Positions 7,938 to 14,936 of a DNA stretch of 64,000 bases are shown piece after piece (the first letter of the stretch is position 1; each line of letters begins with the position of its first letter). Made by a program: the position numbers and the translations under genes. The stretch is from Rhodococcus rhodochrous (lineage in GTDB: Bacteria > Actinomycetota > Actinomycetes > Mycobacteriales > Mycobacteriaceae): contig NZ_CP027557.1 of NCBI RefSeq assembly GCF_014854695.1, forward strand, positions 5,062,891 to 5,126,890, read 5' to 3'. Under the pieces are notes generated by a model that was given only the letters and a program-made list of their open reading frames with translations, did not search any database and was not told where the DNA came from.

Positions 7938-8450
7938 ATGCCCTCGGACACCCTGCCACTCGCCACGCGCACGCTGTTGAAGCAACTCGACCTGGTTTGG
8001 CTCTTCACGGAACAACACGTCCTGCCGCGGATCGACGAGGCTGCCGTGCACTGGGAACCGTCGTCGAACTGCGTGGGCGTTCGATGGGTCGACGGTCGTC
8101 TCGTCGCCGACTGGCCGGACGAGACGGCCGAGGCTCTCCCCGAGCCCACGATCGCGTGGCTCCTCTGGCACATCGAGTGGTGGTGGACGAACACAGTGGA
8201 GGTCTGCAGTGGGGGAATTGCGGTCGGGCCGGACGCCTACGAGTGGTCCGGCTCGACCGACCGCATCCAGGCTCTTCGCACCGAATGGGCCGCACTTCTC
8301 GAAACTGCCGACATCGAGACGACGATCGTCGGACTCATGCCCGAACCTTCACCCCTGTGGGAAGTGGCCGGGTGGGTCAACTTCGAACTGGCGAAGAATG
8401 CTTCGGAGATCAGTCAGGTACTGACGCGGAAGGCGAACGCTCTGAACTGA
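7938..8450 (+). CDS. DinB superfamily protein
   Basis: 170 aa (starting MPSDTLPL). It carries the DinB four-helix-bundle layout: TLLKQLDLVWLFTEQHVLPRI, WLLWHIEWWWTNTVE with the characteristic HIEWWW, and a C-terminal WVNFELAKNASEISQVLT helix. Relatives are thiol-dependent transferases or metalloenzymes with a three-His metal site; here the His positions are less complete, so activity is uncertain. ATG codons at 7917 and 7926 are in frame and cannot be excluded; none has a strong ribosome site. It converges on the YdcF gene 12 bases away. Confidence 0.75.
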   Translation: MPSDTLPLATRTLLKQLDLVWLFTEQHVLPRIDEAAVHWEPSSNCVGVRWVDGRLVADWPDETAEALPEPTIAWLLWHIEWWWTNTVEVCSGGIAVGPDAYEWSGSTDRIQALRTEWAALLETADIETTIVGLMPEPSPLWEVAGWVNFELAKNASEISQVLTRKANALN

Positions 8451-8462
8451 TACTTCCGGCGC

Positions 8463-9086
8463 TCACGCTGCGACGATGCCTGCGACCGGAATGCGCGCGT
8501 CGACCGCCTGCCGGAAGTTGATCATCGCGCGTTCGAGGTGGTCGCGGTTCGTCACGAGCACAGCGCCCGTGGCTCGCCGTTCGAGCAGGACATCATTGGT
8601 GAAGCGTGCGTTCTCGACGGTAGAGGTCGACTGCGATTCCTCGGTGATGCGTTCGGGCGTAATGCCTCGCACGACCAGCCAGTCCTTCATGGCCTGCGCT
8701 TCGGTGACGCCGTTGCGCGGCACGCCACCGGTGACGACGATCGGAGATTCCGGGTAGCGTTGCGCTGCACGGAGAGCTGCCTCGAGCCGTTCTTCGAGCA
8801 CCGGCCGGATCTTGCCGTCCTCAGTGAGTCCGGCTCCGAGCACGACGAGATGCGTACCCCTCGGGTTCAGGTCGAGCATCAGCGGGAAGTGCGGTGTCAG
8901 CTTCTCGAGTTCGGTGCACGCGATGATCAGCGCGTCGATGGTTCCCTGGCACAGCGGGGTGACGGACAGTGCACCGTTCACAACGGTGTCGATTGCAGGA
9001 GTCGCGGCTGCCTGCCCCGTCGATACACCTACCGCGGCTGTGGCCGCGACTGCGGTCGCCACCACCGTGCGTCGCACAGCTCCCAC
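8463..9086 (-). CDS. Exported YdcF/DUF218 family protein
   Basis: 207 aa. An N-terminal signal peptide is clear: VRRTVVATAVAATAAVGVSTGQAAA, basic then hydrophobic with an A-x-A site. The mature part has the DUF218 pattern: LVVLGAGL near the start, PIVVTGG, then AMKDWLVVRGI, TEESQSTSTVENARFTNDVL and VLVTNRDHLERAM. The family (ElyC/SanA/YdcF) is linked with envelope or vancomycin-related barrier functions in other bacteria, mechanism unclear. GTG 9086 is chosen because AAGGGGA precedes it and the signal peptide starts there; longer versions add a non-conserved tail at the front. Confidence 0.85.
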   Translation of the reverse strand: MGAVRRTVVATAVAATAAVGVSTGQAAATPAIDTVVNGALSVTPLCQGTIDALIIACTELEKLTPHFPLMLDLNPRGTHLVVLGAGLTEDGKIRPVLEERLEAALRAAQRYPESPIVVTGGVPRNGVTEAQAMKDWLVVRGITPERITEESQSTSTVENARFTNDVLLERRATGAVLVTNRDHLERAMINFRQAVDARIPVAGIVAA

Positions 9087-9459
9087 GCGAGTCCCCTTCT
9101 TCCCGGATGTCGGCCGTGCCGCACTGTGCCATCTCGACGCGCACGTGTGGGAAGTTGGGGCTCGACGCGAAGAAGTCTCACCATATGCCGCGCCGGATTC
9201 GATGACGGCTGACAATCGGTTTTACATCCGAACCACTGGTCTATCCACGAACAAGCGCGACAACCGTTGCAAGAAGCGCTATTCGGATTAATCGCTACGC
9301 TTCCCATGATCCCAGGGAAGGCACGGGCAGAACGTGTGTTCGAGTTGACGACTTCGCACACCCGTGCGACCATCCCTGCACCGACCTGAATACAGGTCGA
9401 CCCCGGCAGGTGCGCCAACACCGGACCGGGGTCTGGGCACACGACAGAAGGAACCTGTC
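9087..9459. promoter_or_regulatory. Intergenic region with structured leader on + strand
   Basis: 372 bp between the leftward ydcF-like gene and a small rightward ORF. On the + strand a possible promoter is TTGACG at 9346-9351 and GACCAT at 9368-9373 (16-base spacer). Just downstream lie two hairpins: GACCTG-AATA-CAGGTC at 9383-9398, and GACCCCGG at 9399-9406 pairing with CCGGGGTC at 9426-9433. They directly precede the ribosome site of the small ORF. No known riboswitch family was recognised. Confidence 0.5.
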
Positions 9460-9585
9460 ATGCACCGTATGGTGAAGTCTATCCACACGCCTTCGAGAGG
9501 CGTACTCCAGCAACGAGCCGCGAGCGCATTCGTCCGCGCCGGCCGACACATACCCGCTCCCCCGGGTTCACATCCGACGTCCTGA
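9460..9585 (+). CDS. Small 41-aa protein or leader peptide
   Basis: A 41-codon ORF, MHRMVKSIHTPSRGVLQQRA... to ...PPGSHPTS, starting at an ATG with a strong GAAGGAACCTGTC ribosome site. It is basic, with no membrane segment and no family that I recognise. What supports it is its setting: a possible promoter and two hairpins upstream, and a perfect 12-bp terminator-like hairpin 7 bases after the stop. It could be a small protein, or the whole unit could be a regulatory RNA that happens to carry an ORF. Confidence 0.5.
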   Translation: MHRMVKSIHTPSRGVLQQRAASAFVRAGRHIPAPPGSHPTS

Positions 9586-9591
9586 CTTCCC

Positions 9592-9621
9592 AGCCCTCCG
9601 ATCCATCGTGATCGGAGGGCT
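9592..9621 (+). terminator. Perfect 12-bp hairpin after the small ORF
   Basis: AGCCCTCCGATC at 9592-9603 pairs perfectly with GATCGGAGGGCT at 9610-9621, loop of 6. It lies right after the 41-aa ORF. There is no T-run beyond it, as is common for actinobacterial terminators. Confidence 0.75.
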
Positions 9622-10083
9622 CGAGACGTTTCACCTACATCGTCGCGCGCGAGGGCCGTTCCGGTAGCCGAGGCGCGTCGACGCAGCTCGTCGCTCGTCT
9701 CCCACAGTCCGACGTCAGCGCGCCGACGCTGCGAGCCGGGGCCGTTCCCTGTCTCGAAACCGACTGGGCACCAGTATCCCTCGTCTCCACAGCTGGTGGT
9801 GGAGCACCCGATCGTGCGGGTCGACACGAACGACCGGGTCCAGTGCGAGCCGCACGTCCTTCGCGACGTGGGGCTATCCGTGCTGGCCGAGACGGTCTAT
9901 CGGGGCATGGCGACCGGGCAGCCTTGGGGAAGGGGACGACGACTCAGGGACCCGAAGGGTCTCCGATCGGTCGAGGGCAGCCGCCCGCAGGGCGCCCGCT
10001 TCGTTCCTGATCGAATTCATCCTCGTTGCGTGAACCCGGATGGAGTGCTGTGATCGAAGCACGGGTCTACGGGAGGGGCCGAC
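9622..10083. other. 462-bp intergenic region, no gene assigned
   Basis: No convincing gene. An open frame from GTG 9796 to 10053 has good G/C in third positions for its first 45 codons (VRVDTNDRVQCEPHVLRDVG...) and then loses coding character, so it may be the remnant of a decayed gene. The last bases hold the sigJ ribosome site GGGAGGGG. I see no TGTCACA motif of the ECF41 type here. Confidence 0.4.
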
Positions 10084-11001
10084 GTGAGCGGCGTCGAAGA
10101 GTTCGAGAACCTGCGTCCACTGTTGTTCGCCATCGCCTACCGCATCCTCGGCAGCGTGACCGAAGCCGAGGACGCGGTCCAGGAGACCTGGGTGCGATAC
10201 GAAACCTCCGGCGCCGAACCGGATTCAGGCCGAGCATTCCTGTCCACCGTCGTCACCCGGGTATCGATCAACATGCTCGAATCGGCGCGGGCACGGCGCG
10301 AACGATATGTGGGCGAGTGGCTGCCGGAACCGATACTCGAGGAGCCCTACGACGATCCGGCGCGCTCGGCCGAACTGCGGGAATCGATCTCGACGGCAGC
10401 GCTCGTGCTGCTCGAACGCCTCAGTCCGCTCGAACGCGCCGTCTTCGTGTTGCGCGAGGCATTCGGATTCGGCTTCTCCGAGATCGCCGAGATCGTCGAC
10501 CGCTCCGAAGCGGCGTGCCGGCAGCTCGCGGTGCGGGCACGGCGCCACCTCGATCAAGGTTCGGCGCGGTTCGACACCGATCCGCAGGCGCACGAACAGC
10601 TCACCGCTCGATTCCTCACGGCGTTCCAAGACGGTGACGTCGACGCCCTGCGCGACCTACTGGCCGCCGATGTGCAACTCGTCGCCGACAGCGGTGGCAA
10701 GGCACCCGCCATCCGCAGGGTCGTGGTCGGCGGCGAGAAGGTCATGCGGTTGCTGGCCTCGTTCGTCTCGCCCATGGGCCAGCTCGGAATGTCGCTCGAA
10801 TCCCGCGAGGTCAACAGGCTCCCCGGCCTGATCGTGCGGGACGCCGACGGTGCCATCGTGCAGGTCATGACGTTCGACGTCACGGACGGGAAGATCGGCG
10901 CGGTCCGGGTGATGATCAACCCGGACAAGCTCGCCCACCTGGGGCCAGTGGCCGATGTGCGGGTGCTCGCCCAGAAGCTCCGCGACCTGCAACGACCCTG
11001 A
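10084..11001 (+). CDS. sigJ: ECF41-type RNA polymerase sigma factor (SigJ-like)
   Basis: 305 aa. Sigma region 2 lies at about 10-75 (LLFAIAYRILGSVTEAEDAVQETWVRY) and region 4 at about 115-170 (LLERLSPLERAVFVLREAFGFGFSEIAEIVDRSEAACRQLA). A SnoaL-like C-terminal domain follows, with the two ECF41 signatures: DSGGKAPA (about 202-209, variant of D-G-G-G-K) and NPDKL at about 279-283. In this group the C-terminal domain replaces an anti-sigma factor and tunes activity. GTG 10084 follows GGAGGGGCC. The next gene is an FAD oxidoreductase, the partner type known for ECF41, and has a TGTCACA box upstream. Confidence 0.93.
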   Translation: MSGVEEFENLRPLLFAIAYRILGSVTEAEDAVQETWVRYETSGAEPDSGRAFLSTVVTRVSINMLESARARRERYVGEWLPEPILEEPYDDPARSAELRESISTAALVLLERLSPLERAVFVLREAFGFGFSEIAEIVDRSEAACRQLAVRARRHLDQGSARFDTDPQAHEQLTARFLTAFQDGDVDALRDLLAADVQLVADSGGKAPAIRRVVVGGEKVMRLLASFVSPMGQLGMSLESREVNRLPGLIVRDADGAIVQVMTFDVTDGKIGAVRVMINPDKLAHLGPVADVRVLAQKLRDLQRP

Positions 11002-11026
11002 ATCCTCCCGATTGTTCGGCGCGGCA

Positions 11027-11053
11027 TGTCACAAACGACGTGGCTGTCCGGTC
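11027..11053 (+). promoter_or_regulatory. Probable ECF41 promoter for the FAD oxidoreductase
   Basis: TGTCACA at 11027-11033 is the -35 element I recall for ECF41 sigma factors. About 15-16 bases later is CGGTC (11049-11053), close to their CGTC -10 element. It lies between sigJ and its neighbour, starting transcription near 11058-11062. The -10 match is imperfect. Confidence 0.65.
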
Positions 11054-11102
11054 CTAGATGACGAGGGCTCCCCACAGAGCCAACGAACGGATCGGAGAAG
11101 CT

Positions 11103-12284
11103 ATGTTCAACACCCGCCCCCGTGTCGTCGTCATCGGCGGTGGATACGCCGGAACGGTCGCCGCCAACCGCATGAGCAGGAAGGCTGCGGTCACCGTCAT
11201 CAATCCCCGGCCGCACTTCGTCCAGCGAACCCGGTTGCACCAGTTCGCGGTCGGCAATCACCATGCGTCCGGTGACTACCGCAAACTTCTGGCGAAGGGA
11301 GTCGACCTTCTGGTCGATACCGTGACCCGCATCGAACCCGGCACGCGCACCGTCCATCTCGCATCCGGCGGAACGGTCGACTACGACTACCTCGTCTACG
11401 CCGTCGGAAGTACCGCCACGAGACGGTCCACCGTTCCCGGCGTTGAGGAATTCGCTTTTCCGGTGGCCGAATTCGAGCATGCCGAACGCCTGCAGTACGC
11501 GCTGAGCAGCCTCGAACCCGAGGCCGTCATCACAGTCGTCGGTGCCGGTCTCACCGGGCTCGAAACAGCCGGCGAGCTGGCCGAACAGGGACGTCGCGTG
11601 CGCCTCGTGTGCAGCGGCATCATCGGTCCGATGCTGTCCGAGAAGGCTCGTGCCGCAACCTACGAACGGCTCGCGGACCTGCAGGTCGAGATCATCGAGA
11701 ACGCGCGGGTCACCCGCGTCGGACCCGACGGCTTCACGCTCGACGACGACACCGTCCTCGAGAGTGCGATCACCGTGTGGACCGCAGGATTCGGCGTTCC
11801 CGAACTGGCTCGGACGAGCGGCTTCAGGACGGATGCACTCGGCCGGATCCTCACCGACGAAACGCTGACCAGCATCGACGACGATCGCGTGATCGCCGCC
11901 GGTGACTGCGCGGCGCCGTCGGGAGAGCCGGTGCGGATGGCATGCCAGTCCGCCCTGCCCACCGGCCTGGCTGCGGCCGACACAGTTCTCAGCCGTATCG
12001 CCGGAGAGGAGCCCGCGAATCTCGATTTCGGCTTCAACGGCGTCGGTGTGAGCCTGGGCCGACATGTCGGCGTCGTCCAGTTCCACGAACGGGACGACAC
12101 CCCGAAGGAACAGGCGTATGCCGGTCGAATCGCCTCGACCATCAAGGATCTCGGATTGAAGGCCGCGATGGCCGGTCTTCGGGTCGAGGCCCTACGGCCG
12201 GGATCGGTGGGATTCCCGAGGGGCGGCCGACATTCGTCGAAGACCATCGAGGATCTCTCCCGCACGGAGCAGCCGATGGCCTAA
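11103..12284 (+). CDS. NAD(P)/FAD-dependent oxidoreductase (NDH-2-like), SigJ target
   Basis: 393 aa. The FAD-binding motif VVVIGGGYAGTVAA is at residues about 8-21, the NAD(P)H-binding motif VITVVGAGLTGLETAGELA is in the middle, and the second FAD contact VIAAGDCAAP is near residue 265. The fold is that of type II NADH dehydrogenases and related pyridine-nucleotide disulfide oxidoreductases. It lacks the C-terminal membrane helices expected for a true respiratory NDH-2. ATG 11103 has GGAG five bases before it; an ATG at 11058 would be nearly leaderless on the predicted transcript. The role is probably redox or stress related, under SigJ. Its stop overlaps that of the convergent PASTA gene by 3 bases. 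Confidence 0.9.
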   Translation: MFNTRPRVVVIGGGYAGTVAANRMSRKAAVTVINPRPHFVQRTRLHQFAVGNHHASGDYRKLLAKGVDLLVDTVTRIEPGTRTVHLASGGTVDYDYLVYAVGSTATRRSTVPGVEEFAFPVAEFEHAERLQYALSSLEPEAVITVVGAGLTGLETAGELAEQGRRVRLVCSGIIGPMLSEKARAATYERLADLQVEIIENARVTRVGPDGFTLDDDTVLESAITVWTAGFGVPELARTSGFRTDALGRILTDETLTSIDDDRVIAAGDCAAPSGEPVRMACQSALPTGLAAADTVLSRIAGEEPANLDFGFNGVGVSLGRHVGVVQFHERDDTPKEQAYAGRIASTIKDLGLKAAMAGLRVEALRPGSVGFPRGGRHSSKTIEDLSRTEQPMA

Positions 12285-13054
12285 CACCCGCTGAATTCGT
12301 CCTCTTTCAGAACGGACAGCACTGGGTCGCCTTCACCGATCGATGCTCCCACCGAGGGAGTCTGGTCGACGACGACCCAGTTCCTGTCCCATACTTGCGC
12401 GCGTCCCTGACCGGTCGCGTCGACGCTCGTGGAGTAGAACACGCCGGCGGCCTGGATGGTGTCCTGTGCCGCTTGGAGATCCATGCACACGACATTCGGC
12501 ATCACCGCGGTGGACGCGACCGCCGCGACCTGCGTGGTGGAGATCCTCGTCGCGGGAGTGGCTTCCGGAGCGACGGTCCGCGCCGTGGTGGCGGCCGACG
12601 TCGTGTACGGCGTGGTGGTCGTCGGTGCGGCAGCGCGAGGCGTGGTACTCACGTCGTCTTTCGTGGGTGAGTCCAGCCCGTCCGAGATGTCGCTGATGAT
12701 TCCCATGAGGACGAACAGTCCGGCGACGGCAGCGGCGATGACCACTCCGCGGCGGATCCTCGGGGGCTTCGGCGGCTCGGGCGGCGGTGCCATCGCGGCG
12801 TGCACATCCCCCGCGAGAAACGCGCGGTGGCCGGCTTCGGCACGTGCGGCGATCGCGTCCTGCTCGGCCTTGATGCGCCTGCGGCGGTCGCGCAGGGGCT
12901 TGCCGATCGCGAGATACCCCAGGCCGGCCGCGAATGCCAGGAACAGGATCGCGTCGGCCAGGTTGCCGTTGAGCACTTCCACGATCGCCAGCCACAGCGT
13001 GATGGCGGCGAACATCCCCGCTACGACGCGCAGGTAGGGGACGACGAACTTCAT
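12281..13054 (-). CDS. Membrane protein with C-terminal PASTA domain
   Basis: 257 aa. Two N-terminal transmembrane helices (VVAGMFAAITLWLAIVEVL and ADAILFLAFAAGLGYLAIG) are followed by a charged cytoplasmic stretch (RDRRRRIKAEQDAIAARAEAG), a third helix (GVVIAAAVAGLFVLMGII), a Thr/Ala/Pro-rich linker, and one PASTA domain at about 176-257 (MPNVVCMDLQAAQDTIQAAG ... VVDQTPSVGASIGEGDPV). PASTA domains bind peptidoglycan fragments or mediate cell-wall protein contacts, so this is likely an envelope protein with its PASTA domain outside. No kinase domain is present. The stop codon (TAG) lies inside the convergent gene's end. Confidence 0.85.
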   Translation of the reverse strand: MKFVVPYLRVVAGMFAAITLWLAIVEVLNGNLADAILFLAFAAGLGYLAIGKPLRDRRRRIKAEQDAIAARAEAGHRAFLAGDVHAAMAPPPEPPKPPRIRRGVVIAAAVAGLFVLMGIISDISDGLDSPTKDDVSTTPRAAAPTTTTPYTTSAATTARTVAPEATPATRISTTQVAAVASTAVMPNVVCMDLQAAQDTIQAAGVFYSTSVDATGQGRAQVWDRNWVVVDQTPSVGASIGEGDPVLSVLKEDEFSGC

Positions 13055-13352
13055 GTTTCTCCTTCAACCCGACACCGGGGCCCGTGTGCCGCTACTTTCT
13101 CGACCGCACACGCGCTGTGCCCTTCTGAACTGGTGTCGGAGTACCACCCGGCGTCGTTACGACGCACGGATGTCGATTTCGGTGGGTTCACCCCCGAAAT
13201 CCGAGGTCAGATCCACCCAAGTAGGTCGCGTCTCCATGTGACGGTTGACACACCCCAATCGTGAATGTAGCTTCATGAGAAATGAATAGTCATTCACTCG
13301 CAGGGAATGACTATTCGATCAGGCTTCTACCTGCAGCGATGAAGGGGATCCC
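13055..13352. promoter_or_regulatory. Divergent promoter region before the bad/ali operon
   Basis: 298 bp. The left half serves the PASTA gene. The right part is less GC-rich than its surroundings and holds the double palindrome at 13283-13317. The badI ribosome site (GAAGGGGATCCC) precedes ATG 13353. Confidence 0.5.
13283..13317. promoter_or_regulatory. Double TetR-type operator of the bad/ali operon
   Basis: GAATAGTCATTC at 13284-13295 and its exact reverse complement GAATGACTATTC at 13305-13316, spaced by 9. Each arm is itself a palindrome (TGAAT-AGTC-ATTCA and GAAT-GACT-ATTC), centres 21 bp apart, so two dimers could bind on one face. The site lies 36 bases before badI. The TetR encoded as the last gene of the operon is the obvious ligand-responsive candidate (inference). 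Confidence 0.8.
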
Positions 13353-14147
13353 ATGACCGACTTCGAAGACATCACCTACGAGATCGACGGCGCAGCCGGG
13401 ATCATCACGATCAACCGACCCGAGCGATACAACGCCTTCCGAGGCAAGACCGTCGAAGAACTGATCAAGGCGTTCCGCTCGGCCTGGGCCGACAGCCGCG
13501 TCTCGGCCATCATCCTCACCGGCGCCGGCGAGAAGGCCTTCTGCACCGGCGGCGACGTCAAGCAGCGCGCCGAGACCGGCGACTACGGCCCCACCGAGAG
13601 CGGCATGTTCGAGATCGGCTACCTCCACAAGCTCATCCGCGACATCCCCAAGCCGGTCATCGCCGCCGTCAACGGTGTCGCCGTCGGCGGCGGGCACGTC
13701 CTGCACGTGCTGTGCGACCTCACGATCGCGTCGGAGAACGCCCGATTCGGCCAGGCCGGACCCAAGGTGGGCTCGTTCGACGCCGGTTTCGGTTCGGCCT
13801 TCCTCGCCCGTGTCGTCGGCGAGAAGCGTGCACGAGAGATCTGGTACCTGTGCCGCCAGTACGATGCCGCCACAGCCGAGCGCTGGGGGCTCGTCAACTG
13901 GGTTGTCCCACAGGACAAGCTGCTCGACGAGGCCAAGGCCGTCGCCGCCGAGATCGCCGAGAAGAGCCCCACGGCCATCAAGTTCCTCAAGCAGTCCTTC
14001 AACGCCGACACCGACCACCAGGCCGGCCTGAGCAACCTCGCGATGTCGGCACTCGACCTGTTCGGCAAGTCCGACGAAGGACTCGAAGGAGCGAAGGCGT
14101 TCGCGGAGAAGCGTCCTGCCGACTTCGCGAAGTACGTCAAGGCCTGA
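13353..14147 (+). CDS. badI: 2-Ketocyclohexanecarboxyl-CoA hydrolase (BadI)
   Basis: 264 aa, crotonase superfamily, in the MenB-like branch. The N-terminus FEDITYEIDGAAGIITINRPERYNAFRGKT, read across residues 4-33, the GGGHVLHVLCDLTIASENARFGQAGPKVGSFDAG segment and the C-terminal EKRPADFAKYVKA match what I know of Rhodopseudomonas BadI closely. BadI opens the ring of 2-ketocyclohexanecarboxyl-CoA hydrolytically to pimeloyl-CoA. The oxyanion-hole glycines are in FCTGGDV and AVGGGHV. It is the first gene of the operon, 31 bases before badH. A general enoyl-CoA hydratase is the alternative, but the GSFDAGFGSAFLAR stretch argues for BadI. Confidence 0.88.
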   Translation: MTDFEDITYEIDGAAGIITINRPERYNAFRGKTVEELIKAFRSAWADSRVSAIILTGAGEKAFCTGGDVKQRAETGDYGPTESGMFEIGYLHKLIRDIPKPVIAAVNGVAVGGGHVLHVLCDLTIASENARFGQAGPKVGSFDAGFGSAFLARVVGEKRAREIWYLCRQYDAATAERWGLVNWVVPQDKLLDEAKAVAAEIAEKSPTAIKFLKQSFNADTDHQAGLSNLAMSALDLFGKSDEGLEGAKAFAEKRPADFAKYVKA

Positions 14148-14178
14148 CCCGAGTTCCCCAGACCCGTAAGGACATCCC

Positions 14179-14910
14179 ATGAGCAACATCGCACTGGTCA
14201 CCGGCGCCGGATCCGGAATCGGCAAGGCCATCGCTCTCGGTTTCGCCGCGCAGGGTGATCGCGTCGTCGCCGCCGACCTCGACCTCGCAGCCGCCGAAGC
14301 CACCGCCAAGGAGTACCCCCAGCTGATCACGGCACTGCCGGTCGACATCTCCGACCGCGCCCAGGTCGACGAGCTCCGCGACCGCACCCATGCCGAGGTG
14401 GGCGTGCCCAACGTGATCGTCAACGCCGCCGGCTGGGACCGCACCGACCAGTTCCTGAACGCCACACCGGAGTTCGCCCAGAAGGTCGTCGCGATCAATT
14501 ATCTCGGCCCGGTGAACATCTGCAGCGCTTTCCTGCCCGGCATCATCGACGCCGGAAACGGCGGTCGCGTGATCAACCTCGCCAGCGATGCAGGTCGCGT
14601 CGGCAGCTCCGGCGAATCCATCTACGCGGGAGCGAAGGGCGGCGTCATCGCCCTCACCAAATCGCTCGCCCGCGAGATGGCCCGGCACAACATCAACGTC
14701 AACTGCGTGTGCCCCGGCCCCACCGACACCCCGCTGTTCCAGGCCCAGGAAGAGAAGCTCAAAGCTGCTCTTATCAAGGCCATTCCGTTCCGGCGGCTCG
14801 CACGACCCGAAGAGGTCGCCGCGCCCGTCCTGTTCTTCGCATCCGAGTCCGCATCGTTCATCACGGGCCAGGTGATCAGCGTCAGCGGCGGCCTCACCAT
14901 GGCCGGCTGA
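14179..14910 (+). CDS. badH: 2-Hydroxycyclohexanecarboxyl-CoA dehydrogenase (BadH)
   Basis: 243 aa SDR. Cofactor motif TGAGSGIGKAIA at residues about 8-19, NAAGWD in place of the usual NNAG, catalytic Ser in NLASDAGRVGSSGESIYAGAKGG (read across about 133-155, Y-x3-K present), and the C-terminus ITGQVISVSGGLTMAG. The A-S-D-A-x-R-V-G-S-S-G-E stretch and the ending S-V-S-G-G-L-T-M match BadH. It should oxidise 2-hydroxycyclohexane-1-carboxyl-CoA to the 2-keto product that BadI cleaves. ATG 14179 follows TAAGGA. Neighbour order badI-badH-aliA-aliB supports the call. Confidence 0.87.
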   Translation: MSNIALVTGAGSGIGKAIALGFAAQGDRVVAADLDLAAAEATAKEYPQLITALPVDISDRAQVDELRDRTHAEVGVPNVIVNAAGWDRTDQFLNATPEFAQKVVAINYLGPVNICSAFLPGIIDAGNGGRVINLASDAGRVGSSGESIYAGAKGGVIALTKSLAREMARHNINVNCVCPGPTDTPLFQAQEEKLKAALIKAIPFRRLARPEEVAAPVLFFASESASFITGQVISVSGGLTMAG

Positions 14911-14936
14911 CCGACATCCTCAGGGGAGATCGAATC

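Noticed and set aside
9380-9621. 6C RNA motif or known riboswitch in the small-ORF unit
   Set aside because: The hairpins do not carry the C-rich loops of 6C RNA and no known riboswitch consensus could be matched by eye.
9288-9827. 179-aa minus-strand frame over the small ORF and terminator
   Set aside because: It would run through the perfect hairpin at 9592-9621; no ribosome site or domain supports it.
10554-12086. 510-aa open frame on the minus strand opposite sigJ and the oxidoreductase
   Set aside because: Shadow of two clear genes on the other strand, and the product is rich in Asp/Gly/Arg without domain structure.
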